A stretch of 50,268 bases of DNA from Alsobacter sp040380755 (GCA_040380755.1 JBEIIL010000006.1:1-50268); one strand, 5' to 3'; positions 7,917 through 18,240 are shown, numbered from the stretch's first letter. The notes: generated by a model not told the origin, from the letters alone. Numbers and translations are program-made.

Positions 7917-8756
7917 ATGTCCATTGGCCAACACGCCCTCAGTCCCCCCGAAGCCTTCCTGCTGCTGAAGCCTGACCTCGACGACTCACGGGAAGCGGCG
8001 AAGATCGCAGCGCTCTACCTGCTCGCCCAGCGGGTGTTCCGGATGAAGTCCGTCGAGTACAGCGGCTTCTTGGGCATCACCCGGACCAAGGACGTTTTGG
8101 ATGTCGGCGACTACGCAGGCGACCGCCGCAGCCCGATCGGCGCCGTCTGGAGCAAGGCCCGGGCGCTGCCGGACGGCTCCACACTCGCCGACCTCGCAAA
8201 ATCGATGCAATCGGAATGGGGGGCCGGCCTCAAGGGCTACGCCCGCGTCATCGTCCTGCCGGCGCTGGAGAGCCGCGGCCTGGTGAAGGGCTATCACCGC
8301 ACGATCATGGGGGTGCTCCCCGTCCACCAGTGGCAGCGGACCGCGGCCGGCGAGACCGCGAATGTCGAGGTCGCGGCGGCCAAGCAGACCGCCCGGACGA
8401 TCCCCGATTTCCTCGACAATGATTCGCGCCAGGCGGCGGTGCTCATCCTTGCGGTCGGCAGCGCGGTGCTGCTGGTGCCGGAGCTGCGGCCTCACTTTGC
8501 CGAAATGGCGCGGGTGATGGCGGCCCAGAAGTCCGACGGCAGCAGCTCGAGCACGGACGGCAGCAGCAGCACGGGCGGCAGCGGTTCGGGCAGTGGCGAG
8601 CAGCGCCATGAACCGAATGACGACAAGTTCGATCTCGGCGGCCTCGATGCCGCCGACATCGACGCCCTGTCGTCGGACATGTCAGGGTTCGACGTAGGTT
8701 TCGACGCCGGTGACGGCGGCGGCGACGGGGGCGGCGGAGATGGCGGGGGCGACTGA
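7917..8756 (+). CDS. Unknown membrane-anchored protein with Ser/Gly linker and Asp/Gly tail
   Basis: A 279-residue protein. The N-terminal ~155 residues look globular and helical (LSPPEAFLLLKPDLDDSREA, then ALYLLAQRVFRMKS). They vaguely resemble the TIGR04222 and GPP34-type domains, but I cannot assign either. One hydrophobic segment (AAVLILAVGSAVLLVPEL) lies near 172-189. After it come a Ser-rich linker (SSSSTDGSSSTGGSGSGSGE) and an acidic, glycine-rich end (DAGDGGGDGGGGDGGGD). Such low-complexity Gly tails also occur in TIGR04222 proteins. GGAG at 7905-7908 is 8 bases before the chosen ATG; an upstream in-frame GTG at 7908 is less likely. Confidence 0.7.
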   Translation: MSIGQHALSPPEAFLLLKPDLDDSREAAKIAALYLLAQRVFRMKSVEYSGFLGITRTKDVLDVGDYAGDRRSPIGAVWSKARALPDGSTLADLAKSMQSEWGAGLKGYARVIVLPALESRGLVKGYHRTIMGVLPVHQWQRTAAGETANVEVAAAKQTARTIPDFLDNDSRQAAVLILAVGSAVLLVPELRPHFAEMARVMAAQKSDGSSSSTDGSSSTGGSGSGSGEQRHEPNDDKFDLGGLDAADIDALSSDMSGFDVGFDAGDGGGDGGGGDGGGD

Positions 8757-8767
8757 CGCCGCCGGAC

Positions 8768-9523
8768 TCAATCGACCTCGGCCAGCCGCGGGTGCGGGGT
8801 CAGCACGATCGCCACATGGCTGACGAAGTCGGCGCCCATCAGGAACACCTGCGGGGCAAAGCGCTTTTCCAGGAACGGCGCGTAGAGCGGCACGGCCTCG
8901 GCCCGGCACAGCACGTACTTCACTGCGGCGACGATGTCCTCGCGGTCGAGCAGGCACAGCACCTGCCACTCCGGCCGCTCGCGCAGCCAGGTGTGCACCG
9001 TGTCGCCCAGCGTCGGATAGGCGGGGTGCAGCATGTCGTCGAGCACGATCAGGCCGCGCGGATCGACCACCGCCTCGGCCAGCGCCAGATCGCGCACCAG
9101 GCTGTCATGGCCATGCTCGCCGTCGATGTGGAAGAACCGGACGGCGCCGCCGCCGAGCGCCTCCGTGAGCGCTTCCGGCGGCAGCGTCCGGCTGTCGCAG
9201 CGCATCGGGACGAACGCCGCGTCCGGTACCTGATGCCGGCGGACATGGCTGACGAACAGGTCGTACAATCCGGCATTCGGCCAGTTGAACAGGTCGATCC
9301 CCGCGGCCCGCTGGCCCGGCTCCAGCGCCAGCGCCAGGGCGATGAAGAAACGCCCCTCGAACGTGCCGATCTCGGCCGCGTGGCCGCCGATCCCCAGCGT
9401 CGTCTGGTGCAGCAGCAGATGGCTGCAGATCGTCGCCGCGAAGCGCGACGACATGCCCCGCACCGTCTCGTATCCGTCGGCAAGGTAGCGATCGAGGACC
9501 GGGCGGTCGGTGAGGGGCAGCAT
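8768..9523 (-). CDS. Class I SAM-dependent methyltransferase (Methyltransf_24-like)
   Basis: A 251-residue protein. AEIGTFEGRFFIALALALEP near residue 50 is the glycine-rich SAM loop (ExGxxxG). AGIDLF supplies the acidic ribose-binding residue, and VRFFHIDGEHGHDSLVRDLA then GLIVLDDM matches the Methyltransf_24 / cephalosporin-hydroxylase-like group, whose members often modify sugars or secondary metabolites. The start at 9523 has AGGAG about 8 bases upstream, whereas the frame remains open to 9583. It is followed downstream by no partner that reveals a substrate. It converges with the Gly-tailed gene, with 11 bases between the stops. Confidence 0.82.
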   Translation of the reverse strand: MLPLTDRPVLDRYLADGYETVRGMSSRFAATICSHLLLHQTTLGIGGHAAEIGTFEGRFFIALALALEPGQRAAGIDLFNWPNAGLYDLFVSHVRRHQVPDAAFVPMRCDSRTLPPEALTEALGGGAVRFFHIDGEHGHDSLVRDLALAEAVVDPRGLIVLDDMLHPAYPTLGDTVHTWLRERPEWQVLCLLDREDIVAAVKYVLCRAEAVPLYAPFLEKRFAPQVFLMGADFVSHVAIVLTPHPRLAEVD

Positions 9524-9595
9524 GGACGCACTCCTGTCGTGGCGAGCGCAGTCTAGACCGTTTCGGCGCCGCCGGAAGGTCAAGAACGTGCCCGT

Positions 9596-9856
9596 TCAGC
9601 CGTAGCGCAGCTTCAGCACGACGATCATGCCCACCAGCACGAAAGTGACGATGTTGGCCCAGATCAGCGGCTGGCTGCCCAGCAGGACGCCGTAGACGAG
9701 CCAAAGCGCGATGCCGATCAGCAGCGACACCTGCGCCACCAGCGAGATCGCACGGGTCTCGCGGGTGCGGATGACGCGGATCGCCTGCGGCACCCAGCAC
9801 AGCGTCGTGATGATCGCGGCCAGCGAGCCGATGCCTTCGATGAGCGCGGGGGACAT
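9596..9856 (-). CDS. SemiSWEET-type sugar transporter (PQ-loop family)
   Basis: An 86-residue protein, the standard SemiSWEET size, with three transmembrane helices (about 4-20, 37-57 and 62-80). The PQ motif is visible in TTLCWVPQAIRVIRTR at the end of helix 1. Prokaryotic SemiSWEETs dimerise to form one 3+3 bundle that moves sugars along their gradient across the inner membrane. The ATG at 9856 is preceded by AGGA at 6 bases. A longer frame to 9964 would add a non-homologous basic leader. It stands alone between the methyltransferase and DUF1501 genes. Confidence 0.85.
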   Translation of the reverse strand: MSPALIEGIGSLAAIITTLCWVPQAIRVIRTRETRAISLVAQVSLLIGIALWLVYGVLLGSQPLIWANIVTFVLVGMIVVLKLRYG

Positions 9857-9932
9857 CGGCATCCTGCGGCCAGGGGAGGATGGCCGTGGCATGCCGTCCG
9901 CGGCAGCCGGTGTCAATGCGCGCCGTCGCCGC

Positions 9933-11204
9933 TCAGGCCACGAGCCCGCGCATCGGCGCGACACTGCCGCTTTCAGGGAACACCTGGGTGCCGAGCACGC
10001 CCGGGGACAGGCCGAGATGGTCCGTCATGACCCCCTTCAGGATCGCCCGCAGGTCGGTCGTCGGCTTCAGGTCGCGGCCCTCGTGCAGCTGCGCGGCCTT
10101 GAGCCCGGGCCAGTCGGCGATGATCCGCCCGCCCTTGACCGCGCCGCCGACGAGGAACGCGACCGTCGCCGTGCCATGGTCGGTCCCCACCGTTCCGTTG
10201 ACGCGCGCCGTACGACCAAACTCGGTGATCACCAGGATCGCCGTATCGGCCCAGCGCGGCCCGAGCGTGTCCTTGAACGCGATGAGCGCGCCGTCCAGCC
10301 CGCCCAGCAACTGTGCCAGCCGGCCGGTCGCCCCGCCCTCATTGGCGTGGGTGTCCCAGCCACCAAACGCCAGCGCCGCCAGCCGCGGCCCGTCGTCCTG
10401 GGCCAGCAGCCGCGCCGCGCCCTCGGCGACGTGGCGCATCGATTCGACGCTGTCGGGGCCACCCCGCGGCCGGCCGGCCGGGCCGCCCATGCCGGACCGG
10501 GTGGCGAGCTTGTCGGTATCCAGCCCGCGCCGCAGTACGTCCTCCAGCACCTTGTCCTTGTGGCGGTAGAGATCGAGCGTGCGCTGGGCGAGGTCGTCAT
10601 CAGCCTTGGGCAGGCCCTGCGGCGCCCAGCCGAGAACCGGCGCCGTGCCGCGGATCACCAGCGGTGTCGTCGTGCCGATGCCCACGCCGCCGCGCTGCGC
10701 GATGCGCTCGCCTTTCGGCAGGGCGAGCAGCGCCCGGTTCATCCAGCCACTGTCGATCCGCCCCGGCCCCGGCTGCCCCGACTCGAGCACATCCTGCCCG
10801 TCGAAATGCGACCGCTCGCGATACGGCGAGGCGGTGGCGTGCACCACGAGGGCCTGGCCCTCCTTGTAGAGCCTGGCAAAGCCCGGCATGGCCGGATGCA
10901 GCGCGAAGAAGCCGTCGAGCGCCAGAGCCGGCTTGTCGCCACCCAACGACAGCGCGATCCCGGTGCGCAGCGCCTCGTAGTCCGGATCCGCCACCGGGGC
11001 GACGGCCGACAGGCCGTCGAGCGCGCCGCGCAGGACGATCGTCACCAGCCGAGGATCGCGGCCGCCTGCGGCCTGCGCGAAGCGCGGCATGAACGCCCAG
11101 GCGAACAGCGCTCCTCCCGTCACCATCAGGTCGCGGCGCGACAGCGGCGGGAGACTGCACAGCGGACTGCCCGTGGCAGCCTCATCAGGGGTCGGGCGGC
11201 TCAT
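9933..11204 (-). CDS. DUF1501 family exported protein
   Basis: A 423-residue protein of the DUF1501 family, related to sulfatase/alkaline-phosphatase folds. The N-terminus has a twin-arginine-like export signal (LSRRDLMVTGGALFAWAFMP, then AQA). The body shows LVTIVLRGALDGLSAVAPV, HFDGQDVLE, FGGWDTHANEGG and LVITEFGRTARVNGTVGTDH, all family landmarks, including the late FGR and GTDHG segments. Function is unproven; it is usually encoded next to a DUF1800 gene, as here with one gene between. GGGAG sits 8 bases before the ATG. Confidence 0.9.
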   Translation of the reverse strand: MSRPTPDEAATGSPLCSLPPLSRRDLMVTGGALFAWAFMPRFAQAAGGRDPRLVTIVLRGALDGLSAVAPVADPDYEALRTGIALSLGGDKPALALDGFFALHPAMPGFARLYKEGQALVVHATASPYRERSHFDGQDVLESGQPGPGRIDSGWMNRALLALPKGERIAQRGGVGIGTTTPLVIRGTAPVLGWAPQGLPKADDDLAQRTLDLYRHKDKVLEDVLRRGLDTDKLATRSGMGGPAGRPRGGPDSVESMRHVAEGAARLLAQDDGPRLAALAFGGWDTHANEGGATGRLAQLLGGLDGALIAFKDTLGPRWADTAILVITEFGRTARVNGTVGTDHGTATVAFLVGGAVKGGRIIADWPGLKAAQLHEGRDLKPTTDLRAILKGVMTDHLGLSPGVLGTQVFPESGSVAPMRGLVA

Positions 11205-11410
11205 CGGCGGATCTCCCGGCGGAACGGCGGCGCGGCGAAGCAACCAGCTTCAGCATGGTGAACTTTGGCAGGATTTGGCGGTAAATCCGTGACAACAAAA
11301 ATCACATCTGTGTCGTAACGGTCGAAAGAGCCTAAAATTGGAATGGAATTGCTTATGTCGTTGTCTTTGCGGCACATTGCAGCAAGAGGCGCAGCAAGAG
11401 GCAGCAATCC
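11205..11410. promoter_or_regulatory. AT-richer divergent control region
   Basis: This 206-base gap between the DUF1501 start and the plus-strand gene at 11411 is clearly richer in A+T than its surroundings (11270-11365). It ends in a tandem 12-bp direct repeat, GCAGCAAGAGGC at 11379-11390 and 11391-11402. The second copy supplies the purine-rich ribosome site for the 11411 gene. No protein gene or terminator was found. It probably holds both divergent promoters, but I cannot fix their boxes. Confidence 0.45.
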
Positions 11411-11740
11411 ATGGCGACGAGCGAAAGGGTTCTGGTCGGACAGACAAAGCTCGATTTCGACCGCATTCATCGAATAGAGACAGGCTATCGCCCCAGCCTT
11501 AACCTGGCGATCGCCGCGCTGGCGGCCATCGCGGTGCTGCTGGGTGGCGCGTCCCAACTCGCCATGAGCGCGGTGCTGGTCGCCGCCGTTCTGGGCGAAA
11601 TCTTCCATGCCGGGCGACGGCGGGCCGAAGTGCGGGTCTACTACGTCGATGGACGATGGCTGGCGCTGCCGTGCCTGTCGCGCGAGCACGCCATCGAGAC
11701 CGGGCACAGGCTGGTGCGGGCGCTGCCGCAGGCGCGCTGA
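11411..11740 (+). CDS. Small two-helix membrane protein, unknown function
   Basis: A 109-residue protein. The first 28 residues are polar (SERVLVGQTKLDFDRIHRIE). Two close hydrophobic helices follow (SLNLAIAALAAIAVLLGG and LAMSAVLVAAVLGEIF). A soluble end carries RRRAEVRVYYVDGRWLALPC. The plan of a short beta-like segment, helical hairpin and C-terminal beta segment is reminiscent of DUF6232-type proteins, but the assignment is tentative. It is inserted, in opposite orientation, between the normally adjacent DUF1800 and DUF1501 genes and converges on DUF1800 with 13 bases between the stops. Confidence 0.65.
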   Translation: MATSERVLVGQTKLDFDRIHRIETGYRPSLNLAIAALAAIAVLLGGASQLAMSAVLVAAVLGEIFHAGRRRAEVRVYYVDGRWLALPCLSREHAIETGHRLVRALPQAR

Positions 11741-11753
11741 TCGCGTCACCATT

Positions 11754-13361
11754 TCAGCGCCTCTGGAATTCGGGAGCCATGACCAGGATGGCGAGGCCCT
11801 GTTGCCGGCTTTCGGCGCGCGCCACGGCCTGCCGGGTCTCGGCCGAGGCGGCCGGGCCGAACAGGCCGTCGATCAGCCCCTTCGGATCGAGTGCCCCGTT
11901 CAGACGGCCCCATTGGGCGGCGATATCAAGCCGACCCGCCATGCCCTCGGGAGACGCCCAGTCGGCGGCGCTGTCCGGGAAGCCGTTCGGCCCGGGCGGC
12001 TGCCAGAGCGGCTGACCGACAGACGCCATGGCGCCCAGCGCGAGACCCAGATCGGGCGCCTGGCCGGCGGCGCGCGCCAGCGCGATGACATATTCCTGCG
12101 GCGACCGCATCTTCGTCGGCGCCTGGGCCCAGGCTTCCGGCGCGACAATCAGCGCCCGCACCACCTGGCCGAGGTCGCCCTCGGTCTCCTGGTAGGTCTT
12201 GGCCAGCCGGTCGACGAGCGCCGGCGGCGGCACGTCGGCCACGAAATGCCGCGCCAGCTTGCGCGCCACGTGCCGCGCCGTCGACGGGTGGGCCGCCAGA
12301 TCGGCGAGCGCCGCCTCGCCCTGTGCCGCTGTGAACGCCTCCTTGTAGACCCGGCCCAGCACGGCATGGTCGCCGGGCTCGTGCCGGGAGGGCGCAAACG
12401 TGTAGCGGCCGCCAAACAGCATGTCGTCGTCGGGCGAGGTCACCGTCCAGCCGGTGATGATCCGCGCCAGGCTGGTCACATCGCCCTGCGTGTAGCCGCC
12501 AGCGACGCCCAGCGTGTGCAGCTCGAGGATCTCACGGGCGAGATTCTCGTTCAGGCCACGGCGGCCGTTCTGCCCGGCCCTGGAGGTCGGCCCGATCGAC
12601 TGGGTGTTGTCGAGGTAGAACAGCATCGCCGGGTGCTGCTCGACGGCCTTCAGCATGTCGGCGAACCGGCCGAGCACATGCGGGCGGATCGCCTCGCGCT
12701 CGAACGCGCCGGCCATGCAGCGGATCTGGTTGCCCTTGGCCACCGATACGCAAAAATGGTTCGACCAGAACAGCACCAGACGGTCGACCAGCCCACCATC
12801 GATCGATGCCAACCGCGCGAATCGCGCCGCCGCATCCGCCCTGAACAGCGCCTGTTCGGGCGGCTGGGGCGGCGGCACCGGCAAGAGGCGGGGGGCCGTG
12901 CCGCTGGGCTGGACGGGCATTCCGCCGGCAACGATCGGCGATGTCGCCGGCGCCATGGCCGAGGCGTTGGCCGGCAGGGCGGCGGGGCCGGGCGTCCCGC
13001 GCGCCGGCACAAGCGCCGGCCCGGGGGGCAGGGGCGGTCCCATCACCACCGCGGGTGCCTGCGGCGCAGCGGCCGGCGGAGCGACCGCAGGGGTCCTGGC
13101 CCGCTCGCGCTCGCGCGCCATGTCCGCCTGCCGCTGCTGCACATAGCACTCGGCAGAGGTCGGCAGCCGCACGGGCAGCGTGGTGGGATCGGCTGACGCC
13201 AGCTGGGCCGCCACGAAACCGCGCGGGTCACTCGCCGCACGGGCGGCATCACCCGGGCGGGCACCGAGCCCGAAGCGGTTGAGGGCGTGCAGGATCAGGG
13301 CAGGATCGGCCATGACGGGTCCGGGGGGGGGGGGGGGACGAAGTCGACCTAATGCAACCAT
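11754..13361 (-). CDS. DUF1800 family protein
   Basis: A DUF1800 protein (535 residues from this start). Landmarks are ALILHALNRFGLGARPGDAA at the N-terminus, LVLFWSNHFCVS, GMAGAFEREAIRPH-like sequence, NENLAREILELHTLGV, TQGDVTSLARIITGW and LARHFVADVPP. Residues ~85-160 form a Pro/Ala-rich insert. Function is unknown; the family is co-encoded with DUF1501. Two starts are possible. ATG 13361 has a good AAGGG site at 5 bases, but places fifteen C residues (five Pro codons) in the reading frame. ATG 13313 fits the family N-terminus but has no ribosome site. I report the longer form and flag the tract. Confidence 0.87.
   Translation of the reverse strand: MVALGRLRPPPPPGPVMADPALILHALNRFGLGARPGDAARAASDPRGFVAAQLASADPTTLPVRLPTSAECYVQQRQADMARERERARTPAVAPPAAAPQAPAVVMGPPLPPGPALVPARGTPGPAALPANASAMAPATSPIVAGGMPVQPSGTAPRLLPVPPPQPPEQALFRADAAARFARLASIDGGLVDRLVLFWSNHFCVSVAKGNQIRCMAGAFEREAIRPHVLGRFADMLKAVEQHPAMLFYLDNTQSIGPTSRAGQNGRRGLNENLAREILELHTLGVAGGYTQGDVTSLARIITGWTVTSPDDDMLFGGRYTFAPSRHEPGDHAVLGRVYKEAFTAAQGEAALADLAAHPSTARHVARKLARHFVADVPPPALVDRLAKTYQETEGDLGQVVRALIVAPEAWAQAPTKMRSPQEYVIALARAAGQAPDLGLALGAMASVGQPLWQPPGPNGFPDSAADWASPEGMAGRLDIAAQWGRLNGALDPKGLIDGLFGPAASAETRQAVARAESRQQGLAILVMAPEFQRR
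13323..13337. repeat. 15-bp G:C homopolymer tract at the DUF1800 5' end
   Basis: Fifteen consecutive G on the plus strand (C on the coding strand). The tract lies between the two possible DUF1800 start codons, 10 bases upstream of ATG 13313 and inside the frame opened at ATG 13361. Each one-base slip would shift the upstream frame. Such tracts are also frequent sites of sequencing error. Confidence 0.95.
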
Positions 13362-13478
13362 GGGTTCCCTTCACCCTCGGTAAAGACCACGCCTAAAACG
13401 TGGCGAAAGTCCCCTCCTGTGAGCTGAACCGTCGCCCGCCTCCTTGCCGCAGCCATGGACGCGTCCCATCTTGCCGGC

Positions 13479-16199
<2,721 letters not shown>

Positions 16200-16305
16200 G
16201 CCGGTCGGCCGCGTCCTTCGCATCGTCGCCGAGATTGCAACTTGAGGTTGTGTTTCGCCGGCTGCCGCAGGCCGGCGAGCGGCCCAGGTCGAAGGAGACC
16301 GCCCG

Positions 16306-16824
16306 ATGTTCCGCCCCACGCCCATCCCGCCCGGCCCCGGCCAGGAGAGCGTCTGGGATTTTCCCAGACCAGCCATCGTGCAGCCGTCGAACCGACACGT
16401 CGTGGTGATGTTTGGCGGAGCGGTACTGGCCGATACCAAGCGGGCCTGGCGGGCGCTGGAGACCAGTCATCCACCGACCTGGTATCTGCCGCCCGAGGAC
16501 ATCCGCATGGAGTGGCTGGTGCCGCTGCCGGGCGTCGGCAGCGTCTGCGAATGGAAGGGCCCGGCGACCTATTTCGACATTGTCGTCCCGGCTGTGGGTC
16601 ACGCGCCGGGCAGGACCGCCCGACGGGCGGCCTGGGCCTATCCGCGGCCGACGCCATCTTTCGCCGCCATTGCCGGTTTTGTGGCGGTGTATCCGGCGCT
16701 GATGGACCGATGCACCGTCGACGGCGCCACTGCACGGCCCCAGGATGGCGGCTTCTATGGCGGATGGATCACACCAGACGTGGTCGGCCCATTCAAGGGC
16801 GGACCGGGAAGTTCGGGCTGGTAG
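16306..16824 (+). CDS. DUF427 domain-containing protein
   Basis: A 172-residue protein whose centre matches DUF427: HVVVMFGGAVLADTKRAWRA, then PPTWYLPPEDIRMEWL, CEWKGPATYFDIVV and AAWAYPRPTPSFAAIAGFVA. The family is small, soluble and of unknown function, with a conserved Trp/Tyr/Cys-Glu-Trp-Lys-Gly core suggestive of ligand binding. A short GGWITPDVVGPFKGGPG-type end is typical of the longer members. GAAGGAG lies 8 bases before the ATG. It stands alone, 106 bases after uvrB; a GC-rich hairpin (CGCCGGC/GCCGGCG, about 16257-16278) precedes it without a T-run. Confidence 0.9.
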   Translation: MFRPTPIPPGPGQESVWDFPRPAIVQPSNRHVVVMFGGAVLADTKRAWRALETSHPPTWYLPPEDIRMEWLVPLPGVGSVCEWKGPATYFDIVVPAVGHAPGRTARRAAWAYPRPTPSFAAIAGFVAVYPALMDRCTVDGATARPQDGGFYGGWITPDVVGPFKGGPGSSGW

Positions 16825-16857
16825 GCGATGCCGATCATGCGTGACCAGCGGGTCTGA

Positions 16858-17166
16858 TCAAAGCTCGCGAACCTCGACGAAAGCCACCGGCTCACAGGCC
16901 TCGATCATGGCGTCGATGACGTCCTGGTCGGCCCCGTCCTTGACCTTCGGATAGTCGTCGGGCGCCGCGTAGACGATGTAGCCCAGTGCCGCGTTCAGCG
17001 CCGCGGTCGGGTCTTCCTCGACATAGCTTCGCTTGTCTTCCAGCGTCAGGGCGTCGAACCGCTCCACGGCCTCGCGCGGGCTCTCCTCGCGCGGCGACCC
17101 GTCGAGATCGAGGGTGTCGGCGACGATAGCACCGGTGACATTGTCGAGAATGATGTAGCGCGGCAT
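16858..17166 (-). CDS. Conserved hypothetical protein, small and acidic
   Basis: A 102-residue soluble protein, strongly acidic, that I cannot place in a family. It opens MPRYIILDNVTGAIVADTLD, a beta-strand-rich start, followed by a helical part (SPREAVERFDALTLEDKRSY) and VYAAPDDYPKVKDGADQDV. There is no signal peptide or membrane segment. GGAG lies 9 bases before the ATG, and the codon use agrees with neighbouring genes, so it is probably real. It converges with the DUF427 gene. Confidence 0.65.
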   Translation of the reverse strand: MPRYIILDNVTGAIVADTLDLDGSPREESPREAVERFDALTLEDKRSYVEEDPTAALNAALGYIVYAAPDDYPKVKDGADQDVIDAMIEACEPVAFVEVREL

Positions 17167-17286
17167 GGCATGTCTCCGGACGGGCCCGACCGGTGTCGCA
17201 TGTTTGCCGTCCGATCTGAAGCCCCGTATCCGGAGCCGGGCAGGCTCGCCGCGAGATCGCGTCCAGACAGGCCTCCAGGACGAAGG

Positions 17287-17307
17287 CCGGACCGCGAGGC
17301 GGTCCGG
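17287..17307. terminator. Perfect 9-bp hairpin downstream of the glycine-zipper gene
   Basis: CCGGACCGC pairs with GCGGTCCGG across the 3-base loop GAG. It starts 10 bases beyond the stop codon of the minus-strand gene at 17318. No T-run follows on either strand, so it may be a 3' stabiliser or a factor-dependent stop rather than a full intrinsic terminator. Confidence 0.5.
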
Positions 17308-17317
17308 TCGATATCAA

Positions 17318-17629
17318 TCAGGCCTTCTGGCCCATCATCTGCTTGACGATGCCGACGATCACCATCAGCGCGCCGCCACCGACGCCGCCGCCGGCGACCT
17401 GGGTGATGATCGACCCGATGTCGAGGCCGCCCGCAGCCGCCGCAGCCGCCGGAGCCGCGCCGCCCAGGAGCGAACCGAGGATCTGGCCGCCGACGCCCCC
17501 GCCCACGACGCCGGCGATCGTGTTGCCGACGGTGCCGAGGCTGAACTGCTTCAGCAGCGCCCCAGCGATGTTGCCGCCGGCTGCGCCCGACAGAAGCTGG
17601 ATGATGAGATTGATAACCATGGCACTCAT
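17318..17629 (-). CDS. Small glycine-zipper-like membrane protein
   Basis: A 103-residue, highly hydrophobic protein rich in Gly and Ala. Repeated GxxxG spacing is visible in GVVGGGVGGQILGSLLGG and QVAGGGVGGGALMVIVG, the pattern of glycine-zipper proteins that pack or oligomerise in membranes. An N-terminal hydrophobic helix (MVINLIIQLLSGAAGG) could be a signal anchor. The chosen ATG at 17629 has AGGGGG 6 bases upstream; ATG 17620 is an alternative. Similar small proteins are common in alphaproteobacteria without a known role. A symmetric element (17662-17690) lies in its promoter region. Confidence 0.7.
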   Translation of the reverse strand: MSAMVINLIIQLLSGAAGGNIAGALLKQFSLGTVGNTIAGVVGGGVGGQILGSLLGGAAPAAAAAAGGLDIGSIITQVAGGGVGGGALMVIVGIVKQMMGQKA

Positions 17630-17661
17630 GAGATCCCCCTACAGGGGCGCAAAACACGCCC

Positions 17662-17690
17662 TCAAAATGGATAATAACAGGTCATTTTGA
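17662..17690. promoter_or_regulatory. Inverted repeat, candidate operator between divergent genes
   Basis: TCAAAATG at 17662-17669 and CATTTTGA at 17683-17690 form perfect 8-bp arms separated by 13 bases. The arm centres are 21 bp apart, two helical turns, as expected for a dimeric repressor. It lies in an A+T-rich stretch 33 bases upstream of the glycine-zipper gene and 36 bases before the -35 box of the divergent promoter, so it could act on both. Confidence 0.5.
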
Positions 17691-17725
17691 CGATTCACGC
17701 CAAATTTGGTGACAGTGCTGTGTCT

Positions 17726-17753
17726 TTGCGATCGCTGTGTTTTTCACTATAAT
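17726..17753 (+). promoter_or_regulatory. Strong sigma70-type promoter of a leaderless-looking gene
   Basis: TTGCGA at 17726-17731 and a perfect TATAAT at 17748-17753 are 16 bases apart. Transcription starting 6-7 bases after the -10 box would begin at or one base before the ATG at 17760, leaving no 5' leader. Confidence 0.65.
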
Positions 17754-17759
17754 GAGGAA

Positions 17760-18077
17760 ATGCGCGACCTTGGACTTGCCGGATTGGCTGGAGGCCTCGC
17801 TGTCGCAGTCCTGATTGCGGCGGCCATGCCGGCCGGCGCCGAAGGCAGGTTCGCCCCGATCCCGCGCGACCCGATCCCACTCCAGCCGCCCTGCACCTGC
17901 CGTGGATCCGATGGATCGTCGTTCCAGATGGGCGAGTCCATCTGCCTGCGCACGGCCGAAGGCTCCCGCATCGCACGCTGCGTGATGGTCGAGAACAATC
18001 CATCCTGGCAGCCCTCCACCACGCCCTGCCCCCAGGCCCTGCACCGGCACATGACGCCACGACCGCGGGCAGGGTGA
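17760..18077 (+). CDS. Small exported cysteine-containing protein, unknown function
   Basis: A 105-residue protein with a signal peptide (hydrophobic GLAGLAGGLAVAVLIAAAMP, cleavage after AGA near 30). The mature part carries about five cysteines (PPCTCRGSDG, ESICLRT, ARCVMVEN, TPCPQAL), probably forming disulfides in the periplasm. I do not recognise a family, although small periplasmic proteins with PCTCRG-like motifs occur widely in alphaproteobacteria. The ATG at 17760 was chosen because the promoter places the transcript start there and the signal peptide follows at once; an upstream GTG at 17706 would lie before the promoter. Confidence 0.65.
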   Translation: MRDLGLAGLAGGLAVAVLIAAAMPAGAEGRFAPIPRDPIPLQPPCTCRGSDGSSFQMGESICLRTAEGSRIARCVMVENNPSWQPSTTPCPQALHRHMTPRPRAG

Positions 18078-18164
18078 GCGCCCGCCGCAGGTCATGCCGG
18101 CGTCGATAGGTCACCGAACGGACTTCACCCGATGGCGTAGCCGGACGCCACCGCGGTCCGCACG

Positions 18165-18193
18165 AAAAACGCCGCCGGAGTGACCGGCGGCGT
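18165..18193 (-). terminator. Intrinsic terminator of the 27-residue microprotein gene
   Basis: On the minus strand ACGCCGCCGG pairs with CCGGCGGCGT across the loop TCACT, followed by TTTTTCG. The 10-bp GC-rich stem with a T-run is a textbook terminator. No other minus-strand gene lies between it and the microprotein at 18241-18324. Confidence 0.85.
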
Positions 18194-18240
18194 CAAGGAT
18201 GACTGGCGATTTTCGGGACAGGCCCGCCTGACGGCAGAGC

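Noticed and set aside
12880..13120. Pro/Gly/Ala-rich stretch in DUF1800 as a possible frameshift
   Set aside because: The frame is continuous and the family resumes normally after it; it is a low-complexity insert.
13370..13478. LexA (SOS) box ahead of uvrB
   Set aside because: I looked for GTTC-N7-GTTC and GAAC-N7-GAAC. Single GTTC and GAAC words are present but not at the right spacing.
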